A stretch of DNA of 64,000 nucleotides. Source: Rheinheimera sp. MM224 (GTDB lineage Bacteria > Pseudomonadota > Gammaproteobacteria > Enterobacterales > Alteromonadaceae). Position numbers and translations under genes: made by a program. The notes beneath the pieces were generated by a model. It worked only from the letters and a program-made list of their open reading frames with translations, was not told where the DNA came from and searched no databases. Below are positions 1-10,100 of the stretch, in pieces (within the stretch, counting starts at the first letter, position 1; the number at the start of each line of letters is the position of its first letter). The DNA is taken from contig NZ_OX352320.1 in NCBI RefSeq assembly GCF_947090785.1, positions 62,001 through 126,000 of the forward strand. The letters run 5' to 3'.

Positions 1-630
1 ATCAGGATCTTTGCGTAATAAACACCAAGCTTTGTCGTTACTATCAAACAACAATGCGGCCTCATTGGCATAACCCTCATCATAGATACGAGGGGCCAGG
101 ACATCAAACTGGCCTTTAGCGTTTTGTTGGTATAAGCGAATATGTCGGTCGGCACCACATTTATAGGCGACAGCATAGGCCTGATCACGCAACCAGCTTA
201 AACGCCATAACCAATAATCCGCTTCACCAGCAGCTTGTGGTTCTGACCAGTTTTTGCCATCCGGCGAGTGCCATAAGTAAGATTGATAAGCCTGCTTTGC
301 CTTATCATGAAAAGCCGCTGCGGCCAGTAACTGCAGTTTGCCATCCGGAGTGACGTTGAGTTTACCGTCCCGTAAATCTGCCGCTGGGTTTCGCAGTACA
401 GCCACAGTGCGCCACTTTTTGCCTTGTACTGAACTCATAATTCGCAGCATGCCATCTTTAGAGTGGTGAGTGGACGCCTCGCGAAATACCAGATAATAAC
501 GCTGTCGGAAGTAACATAAGTCTGTAAAGGCATTATGTTTTCCGGCTTTCCATGCCCGCTGCACCCAAAGCAATTCAGCGATGGTTTTAGCGGCCGGCCC
601 GGTATTTTTTTTCGCATTCAGCCACACCAT
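1..630 (-). CDS. Sialidase/BNR-repeat-like protein, 3' end beyond window
   Basis: An open frame of 210 codons starts at the ATG 630-628 and runs off the left edge without a stop. In-frame TAA codons lie just upstream of the ATG, so the start cannot be extended far, yet there is no signal peptide and no clear ribosome binding site. Visible motifs are HNAFTDL (about residues 32-38), VFREA (48-52), SKDGMLRI (57-64) and an Asp-box-like SPDGKNWS (122-129). This pattern is typical of beta-propeller proteins annotated as exo-alpha-sialidase-like. The catalytic role is unproven: the arginine triad and nucleophile of true sialidases cannot be judged from this fragment. It is divergent from the exporter genes to its right. 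Confidence 0.7.
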   Translation of the reverse strand, partial: MVWLNAKKNTGPAAKTIAELLWVQRAWKAGKHNAFTDLCYFRQRYYLVFREASTHHSKDGMLRIMSSVQGKKWRTVAVLRNPAADLRDGKLNVTPDGKLQLLAAAAFHDKAKQAYQSYLWHSPDGKNWSEPQAAGEADYWLWRLSWLRDQAYAVAYKCGADRHIRLYQQNAKGQFDVLAPRIYDEGYANEAALLFDSNDKAWCLLRKDPD

Positions 631-786
631 TTTGTGTTTTTATTGTTAATTATTTGTTTGTTTTTGTGGTTCAGCTACACTTGGTTGCATTACCAGAGAT
701 AGTTTTCTCAACAGTGTCGGGTCTATGCCTGTCGGCACAAAGTGGAAAATCTTTTTGCAGTGTACAAAACTGCACGGAGTTTCACT

Positions 787-2046
787 ATGGCGACAGATCA
801 GGGTCTATTTCGAGCCAAAGCTTTGCAAGCACAACAGCAGCGTCTTGAAGGTCAGGTCAGTATTGTTCAGCCTGTCAGCAGCTCTATATTGTGCTTCTGT
901 TTAGTCTTGATTGTTTTCAGTTTACTACTGCTTTTACATCAGGCGAATTTTTCCCGTAAAGAGACGGTGCAAGGTTATCTGAAGCCTTCCGCTGGTGTTG
1001 TTCGTATCCAAAGTCAACGTTCAGCTGTGCTTAAACAGCTTTATGTTGAGGATGGTGCTACCGTTCAGGCAGGTCAGAAACTGGCCTTATTAAGTAGTGA
1101 TGAATATCTGGCTGCTGGGCATAGTTTGTCCGCTCATTTGCAAAGCAGTGTGGGCCTTCAGCTGGTATTGAATAAGCAAAAGCAGCATGAGCTTATCCAG
1201 AGTTTTGAGCAGCAAGGCCAGCAACTCAGGGCTCAAATTAATAACGTTAAACAGCAGCTTTCAGACAATCAACGTCAGCAACAATTACTTTCCGAGCGCA
1301 TAGAGTTGCAGGCTGAACGTTTGCTTTCCCAGCAGGAACTTGCGCTCAAAGGCCATTTACCCAGACAGCAACTGGAACAACAACAAGACCAGCATCTGAT
1401 GCTGCAGCAACAGCTGGCTGAGGTGCAAACTCTGGCTCAATCCATTCTTCAGCAACAAATTCAGTGGGAAAATCAGCTTCAGGCTTTGCCTCTTGATCAG
1501 CAGCGCCAGCTCCAACAATTGCAGGCTGAACGGTTGCAGTTTGAGCAGCAGAAAACCGAGTTGCTTGCTCGTGGTGAAGTACTGTTGACAGCTCCTGTTG
1601 CGGGCAGAGTGACTAATTTAGTGGTGAGCCAAGGCCAGCAGCTGCAAGGTACTCAGGTATTGATGCAGTTATTGCCTGAATCTGGTTTTTTGTATGCTCA
1701 ATTATTAGTACCAACAAGAGCTTTTGGCTTTATTCAACCGGGCCAAACCACCTGGCTTCGATTTGATGCCTTCCCCTATCAGCGTTTTGGCTTGTATCAG
1801 GGAGAAGTCAGTCAGCTTTCAAAAGCAGTATTGATGGCACAAGACCCTGATAGTCCGGTGCAAATCCGGGAGCCGGTTTATCAGGTGCAGGTGCGGCTGG
1901 ATCAGCAGTTTATTGAAGCTTATGGTGAACAGATGCCATTGCAGGCTGGCATGTTATTAAGCGCCGATATAGTGCTGGAACAACGTTCTGTTTTGAGTTG
2001 GGTACTGGAGCCATTGGTCAGTTTAAAAGGACGTTTTCAGATTTAA
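787..2046 (+). CDS. HlyD-family membrane fusion protein of a peptide exporter
   Basis: This 419-residue periplasmic adaptor probably couples the ABC transporter encoded at 2392 to an outer membrane channel. It has a short cytoplasmic N-terminus, one membrane segment at about residues 31-52, a lipoyl-like half motif (GATVQAGQKLALL), a long glutamine-rich coiled coil (about 110-260), the second lipoyl half (LLTAPVAGRVTNLVV) and a beta-barrel C-terminus. I chose the ATG at 787 because ACGGAG lies 7 bases upstream; an in-frame GTG at 742 would add 15 residues with no signal. It resembles CvaA/RaxA-type adaptors of colicin V-like exporters. Its gene is followed after 24 bases by a small membrane protein gene, and the three genes form one apparent operon. 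Confidence 0.85.
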   Translation: MATDQGLFRAKALQAQQQRLEGQVSIVQPVSSSILCFCLVLIVFSLLLLLHQANFSRKETVQGYLKPSAGVVRIQSQRSAVLKQLYVEDGATVQAGQKLALLSSDEYLAAGHSLSAHLQSSVGLQLVLNKQKQHELIQSFEQQGQQLRAQINNVKQQLSDNQRQQQLLSERIELQAERLLSQQELALKGHLPRQQLEQQQDQHLMLQQQLAEVQTLAQSILQQQIQWENQLQALPLDQQRQLQQLQAERLQFEQQKTELLARGEVLLTAPVAGRVTNLVVSQGQQLQGTQVLMQLLPESGFLYAQLLVPTRAFGFIQPGQTTWLRFDAFPYQRFGLYQGEVSQLSKAVLMAQDPDSPVQIREPVYQVQVRLDQQFIEAYGEQMPLQAGMLLSADIVLEQRSVLSWVLEPLVSLKGRFQI

Positions 2047-2070
2047 ATCAGAGGCGGTATGGAGGAGAAG

Positions 2071-2382
2071 ATGACTAATAGGCGCAGGAAAAATGAGTTT
2101 CTGCTGATGAGTCTGGCCTTAAATTGCGGTGCGCTTTTTTTATTTTTCTCAGCGCTAAAAGCTATGGAACAGGGGCATATCTGGGACTTTCTGCTGTGTA
2201 GTGGAAGTGGCTTAACCTTTCTGCTGGCTCCAAAAGATCATGAGTTTTTTAAAACGAAAATATCTGGCCTTAGTGACCTGACTAAACTCGGCTTTTATAC
2301 AGACCCTTTATCTGCAGCTTTTTTGACTATGGCAGAGTGCATGATAGTCGCAGGTATGTTGGGTTTGTTGTTTGGGCTATAG
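2071..2382 (+). CDS. Small membrane protein within the exporter operon
   Basis: I do not recognise this 103-residue protein. It has two hydrophobic segments near the N-terminus (about residues 11-28 and 37-52) and one at the C-terminus (about 83-103), so it is probably an inner membrane protein. The start at 2071 is preceded by GGAGG with 5 bases of spacing; an in-frame ATG at 2059, with GAGG 4 bases upstream, is also possible. It sits between the adaptor and ABC transporter genes and ends 9 bases before the latter. By position it could be an export accessory or an immunity protein. It has no double-glycine leader, so it is unlikely to be the cargo. Confidence 0.6.
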   Translation: MTNRRRKNEFLLMSLALNCGALFLFFSALKAMEQGHIWDFLLCSGSGLTFLLAPKDHEFFKTKISGLSDLTKLGFYTDPLSAAFLTMAECMIVAGMLGLLFGL

Positions 2383-2391
2383 GACATTCAG

Positions 2392-4506
2392 ATGCAAATT
2401 ATCTATCAATCTGAAGCGGCTGAATGTGGGCTGGCTTGTCTTGCTATGGTGGCCGGTGCTTACGGTTATAAAACCGATATGGCCAGTTTGCGCCAGCGTT
2501 ATCCACTATCACTTAAAGGTGCAACTTTGCAGCATCTGATGCAGTTGGCCGATCAGCTGGGTTTGGCTGGCCGGGCTTTACGGCTGGAACCTGATGAACT
2601 GTCCCAACTTAAGCTTCCTTGTATTTTGCATTGGCAGATGAGCCACTTTGTGGTCTTGGTGAAAGTCAAAGGCCAAAAAGTTCAAATACTGGATCCTGCT
2701 TTTGGCAGGCGGGATTTAAGTTCTGCAGATATCGATCAGTGTTTCACAGGTATTGCGCTTGAATTGAATCCAACCTCTGAGTTTAGAAAAGAAGATCAAC
2801 GCCAAAAGTTAAGTTTGTGGCAGTTTTGGTCCAGTGCTTCAGGTTTATGGCCTGCGTTGCTGCGGATCTTATTGATGTCGCTGGTGCTGCAATTTTTTCT
2901 GTTGGTTGCACCTTATTACATGCAGCTTGTTGTAGATGAAGTGCTGGTAAGCAGAGATCTGGATTTATTGCATGTTCTGGCAATGGGTTTTGGATTATTA
3001 CTGCTGTTGCAAATACTGACCAATGTGCTGCGCAGCTGGCTGGTGTTGCATTTAGGGTCGGTTCTGAACCTGCAATTGGCGACGAATCTGTTCCGGCATT
3101 TGTTACATTTGCCGCTGAGTTTTTTTGAAAAGCGTCATATGGGCGATATTGTGTCGCGTTTTAGCTCCTTACAACAGCTACGTGAATTACTGACCAATAG
3201 TTTGATAGAAGCTCTTATTGATGGGCTTATGGCTTGCACAGTGCTGGTGCTGCTTTTTATCTACCACCCTGTGCTAGCCTGCGTCGTACTGATTGCTGTG
3301 TTGCTTTATGCACTGGTGAGGTTTGTGTTTTACGCACAGCTAAAACAATGCACTGAACAAAGCATAGTGGCTCAGGCTAAAGAACAATCTGGTTTTATGG
3401 AGAGTGTCCGAGCCATTCAATGTTTGCAGTTGTTTTCAAAACAAAGCCAAAGGCTAAGTCTGTGGCAAAATCAATACTCAACCGCTGTAGACCAGCATTT
3501 CAGGTTAGGACGCTGGCAGTTATCGTTGCAGGCTGTGCATCAATTGCTGTTTGGTATCGAACATATAGTGGTGATTTATCTGGCCGCCTTGGCTGTGATC
3601 GACAATGCTTTTAGTGTGGGAATGTTATTTGCCTTTGCCAGTTATAAAGCTCAGTTCACGCAAAGAGCCGCGGCTTTTATTGACCACTGGGTTGAATTCC
3701 GGATGCTTGAATTGCACTTGCAACGTCTGGCAGACATAGCGCTCACGGAGACTGAAAAATCGGGGGAGAGTCAGCCCTATATGCAATTGCAGGGGCATAT
3801 TGAATTACGCGATCTGAACTTTCGTCAGGCCGAACAGGATCCATGGTTGTTCCATCAGCTGAATTTTCAACTGTCACCTGGCGAAAGTGTCGCTATCGTA
3901 GGGCCGTCTGGCATAGGTAAAACCAGTTTATTAAAAATCATTCTGGGATTGGCCCATGCACAGCAAGGTAAAGTATTGGTGGATGGTATGGAGCTAACCA
4001 GTTTTGGCTTGCAACATTACCGTAGTCAGGTCGCCGCAGTGATGCAGAATGATCAATTGTTGTCAGGTTCAGTACTGGACAACATCAGCTTCTTCAGCCC
4101 TAAACCTGACTTACAACATCTGATGCATTGTGCCGAACTGGCCGCTATACATCAGGATATAGTGGCTATGCCTATGGGCTACAATACGTTGATTGGCGAT
4201 ATGGGGTCTGCTTTGTCTGGCGGGCAAAAACAACGTCTATTGATAGCCAGGGCCCTGTACCACAAACCCAGAGTATTACTGCTGGATGAAGCCACCAGTC
4301 ATCTGGATCTGGTGCTGGAAGCCAGAGTCAATCAGGCAATCCGGCAATTGCAGGTGGCGCGTATTATTGTCGCACACAGGCCTGATACTATTTTAAGTGC
4401 TGACCGGATTTTATTATTGCAGCAAGGTCAACTGACTGATATCACAGGCGAGTTTCATCAATTGCATAGATCGTCCACATCACTACATCATGTCCAGACA
4501 CCTTAA
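2392..4506 (+). CDS. Peptidase C39-containing ABC transporter (bacteriocin/peptide exporter)
   Basis: This 704-residue protein joins an N-terminal C39 cysteine protease, a transmembrane domain and an ATPase. The protease motifs are intact: Cys12 in QSEAAECGLACLAM, His85 in MSHFVVL and Asp101 in LDPAFG. Such domains cleave double-glycine leaders as the substrate is exported. About six membrane helices span residues 150-440. The ATPase has Walker A GPSGIGKTS (about 504), signature LSGGQKQR (about 608) and Walker B VLLLDEATS (about 628). An AGGA lies upstream of the ATG. It ends convergently with the VOC gene, overlapping it by 4 bases. CvaB/RaxB/LagD-type transporters are the closest functional models. 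No gene for a double-glycine precursor is visible nearby. Confidence 0.92.
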   Translation: MQIIYQSEAAECGLACLAMVAGAYGYKTDMASLRQRYPLSLKGATLQHLMQLADQLGLAGRALRLEPDELSQLKLPCILHWQMSHFVVLVKVKGQKVQILDPAFGRRDLSSADIDQCFTGIALELNPTSEFRKEDQRQKLSLWQFWSSASGLWPALLRILLMSLVLQFFLLVAPYYMQLVVDEVLVSRDLDLLHVLAMGFGLLLLLQILTNVLRSWLVLHLGSVLNLQLATNLFRHLLHLPLSFFEKRHMGDIVSRFSSLQQLRELLTNSLIEALIDGLMACTVLVLLFIYHPVLACVVLIAVLLYALVRFVFYAQLKQCTEQSIVAQAKEQSGFMESVRAIQCLQLFSKQSQRLSLWQNQYSTAVDQHFRLGRWQLSLQAVHQLLFGIEHIVVIYLAALAVIDNAFSVGMLFAFASYKAQFTQRAAAFIDHWVEFRMLELHLQRLADIALTETEKSGESQPYMQLQGHIELRDLNFRQAEQDPWLFHQLNFQLSPGESVAIVGPSGIGKTSLLKIILGLAHAQQGKVLVDGMELTSFGLQHYRSQVAAVMQNDQLLSGSVLDNISFFSPKPDLQHLMHCAELAAIHQDIVAMPMGYNTLIGDMGSALSGGQKQRLLIARALYHKPRVLLLDEATSHLDLVLEARVNQAIRQLQVARIIVAHRPDTILSADRILLLQQGQLTDITGEFHQLHRSSTSLHHVQTP

Positions 4507-4868
4507 GCTTTGGGTTGCCAGAGCTCAAATCTGTTACCTTCAGGGTCCTTGGCCCAGCCAAATTTACCGTAGTCGCCATCTTCAACCTGATCATCGACCC
4601 AGACATTGGCTGCTTTCAGTTGCTTTAACATGGCATCTAAGTCTGTCACTCTGTAATTCACCATGTTTTGTTGGCTCTGAGTACCAAAATAAGTTGTGTC
4701 GGCGGCAAAAGTGGACCAGACAGTTTCATCCCCGGTTTTGGCTATAAAGCTGCCATAAGGCGCATCAGGCTCAAGTGGAATACCTAAATGCTGCTGATAC
4801 CACAATGCCAGAGCTTGAGGGTCTTTAGCACGAATAAAGACACCACCTATACCTGTTACTTTTTCCAT
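4503..4868 (-). CDS. VOC-superfamily (glyoxalase/bleomycin-resistance-like) protein
   Basis: This 121-residue single-module protein has the vicinal oxygen chelate fold pattern: an N-terminal strand GIGGVFIRAKDP, the ALALWYQQHLGIPL segment and a C-terminal GYGKFGW-like/DPEGNRFELWQP motif with the usual metal-ligand glutamate. It is probably a small dimeric enzyme or binding protein; the substrate cannot be read from the sequence. An AGGAG precedes the ATG at good spacing. It lies 12 bases downstream of the mtnK stop on the same strand, so the two are likely cotranscribed, but no functional link to methionine salvage is evident. Confidence 0.8.
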   Translation of the reverse strand: MEKVTGIGGVFIRAKDPQALALWYQQHLGIPLEPDAPYGSFIAKTGDETVWSTFAADTTYFGTQSQQNMVNYRVTDLDAMLKQLKAANVWVDDQVEDGDYGKFGWAKDPEGNRFELWQPKA

Positions 4869-4880
4869 AAAACGCTCCTG

Positions 4881-6053
4881 TTATTGTGCAAGTTTCGCCA
4901 ATAAGTGTGCAGGTGTTATCTGTTGACGTTGCATAATTAAATCTTGCCCCAACGTCAGTAAGTGGCTCTGGGCCTGAAGCTTAAAGCCTGCATCAGTCAG
5001 TTTTTGTAGCTCCTCTGCTGGTGCCCAACCAACAGTACGACGGATCAGCTCACAGCCGGCATAACCTAAAGTGTCCTGCCATAACTGTTGTAAAAACCTC
5101 TGCTGATAAAGCGAATTCTGAAAACTCTGATCTCTGGTTTCCTTTTGCATCAGGGTACTGAACAGAGTAGAAAACTCGCGCCAGAATAAGTCGATTTGGT
5201 TGGATAAATATGGGCGCACAGATGCATTTTTGGCCGGGTTCTGAGTCGTTAAGTTTAGAATAAGGCTGGCGATAAAAGTACCGGCATCAAAAGCTATAGG
5301 GCCATAACAGCCAAATTCAGCACCTATCACTTTATATTCTTCATGGCTTACTAAGATATTACCGCAGTGCAGATCACCATGCAGCAAAGCCTGAGGTTTC
5401 GCCAAAAAGTCCGCTTTCAGTTGAGCCACTTCAGCCTGAAGTTCTTCATTGAACCACAAATCCCGGACCTGTGGCTGCTGTGCAAAACTCAGGCTATTAC
5501 GTTCATGATTGCAGTAGGGGTCGGTAAAAACCAAATCCTCAGTCACAAGGCAAAGTTCAGGGTTGTTAAATTGCAGCTGCCTGGCTTTTTTAACCGGGCC
5601 AGTTAAGACAAAATCGCTACTGTAAAAGCTGGTTTTCGCCAGATAGCGGCCCAGATGAATGCCGATATTCTGTGGTTGTTGTCCAGCAGAAAATGCGTTT
5701 CTCAGCACAGAGCAATCAGATAAATCTTCGAGTAACAAAGCAGCGATTTCCTGGTCATAGAACAACACTTCCACCAGATACTCAGGGCAGATTTTTGCCT
5801 GATGTTTTAATACATCAGCTTCAATTTGTGCTCTGTGTAGACTAACAGGCCAGTACTGGGTCAAGCCAGAATGCTCAGGCAAAGCTTGTTTGACGATAAG
5901 GCTGGTGCCTCTGTTATTTTTTACTCTGAACACCTGATTCAGGCCATTGGTATCCAGTTGTTCGGCGCTTAACTGGCTATGGTCACCAAACAAATCGCTG
6001 TGCTTGTCGGCAAATAATGCGGCGTCTTTTGGGCTTAAGCGTTGGTAAGGCAT
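4881..6053 (-). CDS. mtnK: S-methyl-5-thioribose kinase
   Basis: This kinase phosphorylates methylthioribose from methylthioadenosine breakdown, feeding methionine salvage. The 390-residue product has the family's N-terminus (PYQRLSPKDAALFA), the nucleotide-binding GLNQVFRV and VKQALP elements, and the catalytic loop LLHGDLHCGN. The next motif, normally a DxE metal-binding motif in MTR kinases, reads VIGAEFG: the Asp is replaced by Gly (codon GGT, one base from GAT) while the Glu is kept. I placed the start at 6053 because it matches the family N-terminus. The longer frame back to 6110 would read through a terminator hairpin at 6068-6121. mtnA is not in the window; mtnB is 41 kb away. Confidence 0.85.
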   Translation of the reverse strand: MPYQRLSPKDAALFADKHSDLFGDHSQLSAEQLDTNGLNQVFRVKNNRGTSLIVKQALPEHSGLTQYWPVSLHRAQIEADVLKHQAKICPEYLVEVLFYDQEIAALLLEDLSDCSVLRNAFSAGQQPQNIGIHLGRYLAKTSFYSSDFVLTGPVKKARQLQFNNPELCLVTEDLVFTDPYCNHERNSLSFAQQPQVRDLWFNEELQAEVAQLKADFLAKPQALLHGDLHCGNILVSHEEYKVIGAEFGCYGPIAFDAGTFIASLILNLTTQNPAKNASVRPYLSNQIDLFWREFSTLFSTLMQKETRDQSFQNSLYQQRFLQQLWQDTLGYAGCELIRRTVGWAPAEELQKLTDAGFKLQAQSHLLTLGQDLIMQRQQITPAHLLAKLAQ

Positions 6054-6067
6054 CAGGTAGCAGGTCC

Positions 6068-6121
6068 ATAAAAAGAAAAGGCCATCATCGCAAACCGTTT
6101 TGGTCTGCACAATGGCCTTTT
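6068..6121 (-). terminator. Intrinsic terminator between META-domain gene and mtnK
   Basis: A long interrupted stem pairs AAAAGGCCAT (6076-6085) with ATGGCCTTTT (6112-6121), with an inner stem GCAAACC (6090-6096) with GGTCTGC (6102-6108, one G-T pair). On the minus strand it is followed by a T-rich run (6068-6079). It would end transcripts of the lipoprotein gene at 6154 and argues that mtnK starts downstream of it. Confidence 0.65.
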
Positions 6122-6153
6122 AACGCTGAGCAGTCAGTCTGCTCGTGCCGACA

Positions 6154-6969
6154 TTAAGGTTGTACTGCAGTAAAACGTAGCAAAGCGGCAGTACGGGCTT
6201 TATAAAAAGCCAAACCTGACTCATTCAGGCTGTAGTTGTCTATTCCCTGAATAGTAGCGATAAACTGATCTTCCACTGAACCATTCAAACAGGCTTTTTG
6301 TGTGGTGGCCATAGGTTTAAAGCTTAAGCGTAAACCTTCAGCCTCGTAAGCACCGGTAAACTGGTTACAGCCTGCAAAACCGCTGACTCTGCCGTCCTCG
6401 CCAAACTGAAGATAAGGTGTCATATCAGGCTCTGTGGCCGGAACAGCTTGCCCCATTAATTCAGTAAGCTTCCAGCGCACCCCCGTTAGTTTATGCTCTG
6501 CGACAGAGTCTTGTTTCTTCAGCTTGTAGTTTTCTGCCAGATCCCCGGTGATTAGCTGGCCTTCCATATCCAGTTGAATCAACTGATTCTCGACGACTTT
6601 GTACAATACTGGCCCGTCTTGCTGATCCAGTAAGCGAATCACTGAACCCTTTGCATCCCACTCGAAGCGACCTTGTTGCTTAAAAGGGGAGGCGTCTTTG
6701 CCCAGATAAGTGGTACTTAACTGATAGCTATTGTCCATATTCAGAGTTAACGAGGTTTCAATACCTTCGCAGTCGGCGCAAGGCACTACTCCTTTATACT
6801 CACCAGCCCAATCCAGAGAATTGGCGCTATTGTGACTGTTGGCAATAGCTTTCATTTCCGTTTCAGTTGGTGCAGCCGTCTTTATCGAAGCAGAAGGCTC
6901 TGTTGGCGCAGGTCCGCAGGCGGCTAATACCAGCCATGCTGTCAGGCTCAGGATCAGTGGTTTAGACAT
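6154..6969 (-). CDS. Lipoprotein with NlpE-like and META (HslJ-like) domains
   Basis: This is a predicted envelope lipoprotein of 271 residues. A signal peptide ends in the lipobox LVLAAC. The next part (about residues 35-135) resembles the NlpE N-terminal domain, with CADCEG (a CxxC pair) and a small lipocalin-like barrel. The C-terminal part (about 145-265) is a META/HslJ domain with WKLTELMGQ, GRVSGFAGCNQFTG and the late cysteine of TQKACL. The start at 6969 has GGAG 7 bases upstream; the ATG at 6993 does not. NlpE senses surface contact and copper stress and HslJ is heat-induced, so an envelope stress role is plausible but inferred. Confidence 0.82.
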   Translation of the reverse strand: MSKPLILSLTAWLVLAACGPAPTEPSASIKTAAPTETEMKAIANSHNSANSLDWAGEYKGVVPCADCEGIETSLTLNMDNSYQLSTTYLGKDASPFKQQGRFEWDAKGSVIRLLDQQDGPVLYKVVENQLIQLDMEGQLITGDLAENYKLKKQDSVAEHKLTGVRWKLTELMGQAVPATEPDMTPYLQFGEDGRVSGFAGCNQFTGAYEAEGLRLSFKPMATTQKACLNGSVEDQFIATIQGIDNYSLNESGLAFYKARTAALLRFTAVQP

Positions 6970-7178
6970 AAATAATCTCCATCTTTCGGTCATTCAGGGC
7001 ATTTTTACTTCGTTGCAGTGTAAAGACTGCGGGCTTTACCAAAACTGAATTGACAGGAAAAAACACCACACCAACCTGTATTCACAACCGCTGGTCACAG
7101 TGAACTGGAGCCTATGACAGGTACATTTACACTGCCATCTATCGGCTATCTTGTCCCAGAATAGAGTAGAACAGAGTG

Positions 7179-10100
7179 ATGAACTTAACCCGAAGCAGTA
7201 TAAAAAATCCGGCCGCTGTGGTGGTGGTCAGCCTGATTATGGTGTTATTTGGTCTGCTTGCTGTGGCTAAGTTGCCTGTTCAGCTTTTGCCTTCGATCGA
7301 ACAACCCCAAATTTTTATTCAGAATGGCTGGCGGGCCGCTGCGCCTGAAGAAATGGAATCAACCATTATTGAACCACAGGAAGCTGCGCTTCGCACTGTA
7401 CCTGGCGTGACAGAAAGCAGCAGCTTTATTGGCGCTGGTTTTGGTTTTATTACTCTGACTTTTGATGTGGGTCAGGATATGCAGCAAGCCATGCTGAACG
7501 TGATCAATGCGTTAAATCAGGCACCCCCTCGCCCTCGTGAAGCGGCTGAACCAGTGGTTTCACTGAACAGTGGGGGCGGTGCTGTCGCGAGTTTGTTAAT
7601 CCGTAAGCTGGACGAGAATGCTGACGCTGACTTTACCGCCCTGCAGCCTGTGATTGATGATGTGGTGTACCCCAGATTAAAAGCCATAGCAGGCGTGTCC
7701 CAGGTTGATTTAGCCAGCCGTCGTGCTAAAGAGCTGCATATAGTTTTTGACCCCTATCGTCTGGCCGCTCTGGGTTTGTCTGTTGATCAATTAAGCTCAC
7801 GTATTGGCAGGGCCAGCAATGTGTCTGGTGGCTTTGCCGAAGTTGGACGGCGGGAATACACAGTGCGTTTTGTTGGGCAGTACGACCCTGCACAATACGA
7901 GCAAATGGTAGTGGCTTATCAAAACGACAGGCCTGTGTATTTGCATGAAGTGGCAGAAGTAAAAATTGATTATGCTGAACAGGCCGGTTTTACCAAACGT
8001 AATGGCTATCCGGCGTTTTACATCTCATTGCAGCGTGCCGCTGGTTCGAACACTGTTGAAATTCTTGATGCTCTGAACAAAGAAATCGCCGATTTAAATC
8101 AAAACGAACTGCAAAATAAAGGCATTGAAATAGTGCTGAGTTTTGATGCTTCTGTGCATATTAAAAGAGCCATAGAGCTGGTGAATGGCAATCTGGTTTT
8201 GGGCATAGCTCTGGCGCTTGGCATTTTGTATCTGTTTTTACGCGGTTGGCAGGCCACTCTACTGATTGGTTTAACCATTCCGGTTTCGTTAATGATGTCC
8301 ATTATGGTACTGGACTTATTTGGCCGTTCACTGAATGTAGTGTCTTTGGCTGGCCTGGCTTTTGCGGTAGGTATGGTGTTGGACGCAGCCATTATAGTGC
8401 AGGAAAACATAGTGCGCTTATTGCAGCAGGGTTTAGCGCTGGAACAGGCCGTGAAAAAAGGCACTGCTCAGGTCAGCAGCGCGCTCTGGGCTTCTACAGC
8501 TACTACTGTGGCCATCTTTGTGCCAGTGTTATTTATGCAAGGGGTTGAAGGCCAGCTGTTTTATGATTTGGCGCTGACTTTAGCTGTGGCTGTGACCGCT
8601 TCTTTACTGGTGGCTTTAACTGTCTTACCCGTTGCTTCTTTGTATTGGTTAAAACCTCAAACCGGGAAAGAGTCAGTGTTGTTGTTCTGGCAAAAGCTGG
8701 CCAGTAACCTGAGCCGTTTCACCAGAAACCGCAAGCTGGCATGGGCATGGGTAGCTTTGTTTGTGCCTGGCTCTGCTTTCTTGATCGCTTTGTTATTACC
8801 CAAAGCTGATTTTTTGCCTCAGGCTTCTATTGATACGGTTTTTTCCGGTTTCTCTCTGCCGCCTGGATCCAATATGCAGGTGCTGGAGCAAGAGATAGGC
8901 GATCTGCTGGTGGCCCGGTTACGGCCTTATTATCAGGAGAAAAAATATCCTGCTATTAAGGGTTATAACCTGTCGGTTAACAGGGGCTTTAACGTGCTTT
9001 TTGTCTACGCCGAAGACCCGGACAGTATAGAGGATATGATTAAGTTACTGCGGGAAGAAATTCTGGTGGGATTGCCGGATACCAATGCCTTTAGCGTACA
9101 AGGCTCATTATTTAACTTTGGCTTTGGCAGTGGCCGCGAATTAAATTTAGATTTCCAGGGGCCTGACGTACCGCAGCTTATGCAGCAGGCGGCAGCTGCT
9201 ATGCCAAAAATCGAAAAATTATTACCCGGCGCTACAGTGCGGCCCGTGCCTGATCTGGCATTGGCTCAGCCTGAGCTGCGTTTAACGCCGGATGAAAACC
9301 GTATTGCACAAAGTGGAGTAGACCGTTTTACTGTCGCGAATATGGTGCGCGCTGTAACAGACGGTATTTATATTGGTGAATACTTTGATGGTAACGAGCG
9401 GATGGACATTATTCTCAAAGGCCAAGGCTGGCAAACTCCGGAGCAATTAACGGCCACCCCTTTGTATACACCAGGTTCTGGTGGTCAAACCCTGGGTCAA
9501 TTGAGTGAACTGAATTACACCACAGGCCCTACCTCCTTACAAAGGGTCAATGGTCTGCGAACCATTAGCCTGCAAGTCACACCTCCCGCCACCATGGCGC
9601 TGGATGAAGCCATGCAAATTTTGCAACGTGAGCTGATGACCCCTTTACGTGATGAAATGCCGGAGCAAATTTCAGTGCAGTTTCGTGGTAATGCGGACCG
9701 TTTGTCTCATGCCATGACAGAAATGGGGAAAAACTTTGCTGTAGCTGTGTTTATTCTGTTTCTGCTGATGGCCGCTTTATTTCGTTCCGCCAAAGATAGT
9801 TTGCTGGTCGTTCTGACCATGCCTATGGCCATTTTGGGTGGTGTGGTGGCACTGCGATTACTCAATCTGGTGACCTTTCAGTCACTGGATTTACTGACCA
9901 TGATAGGTTTTGTCATTTTGCTTGGGCTGGTGGTTAACAACGCCATTTTATTAGTGGATCAGTGTCGGCAAAGCCAACTTGAGGGCGAAACTCTGGATCA
10001 AGCTTTGTACCAGGCCATTCTGACTCGCTCCAGACCGATTTTTATGAGTACTTTAACCAGCATTTTTGGCATGTTGCCACTGGTGCTGATGCCTGGTGTC

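Noticed and set aside
435..617. 60-codon minus-strand frame
   Set aside because: It lies in a different frame inside the longer sialidase-like open frame 1-630, which has recognisable motifs.
2392..4506. C39 transporter as exporter of the borosin peptide
   Set aside because: The 91-residue precursor has no double-glycine leader cleavage site and the genes are 22 kb apart.
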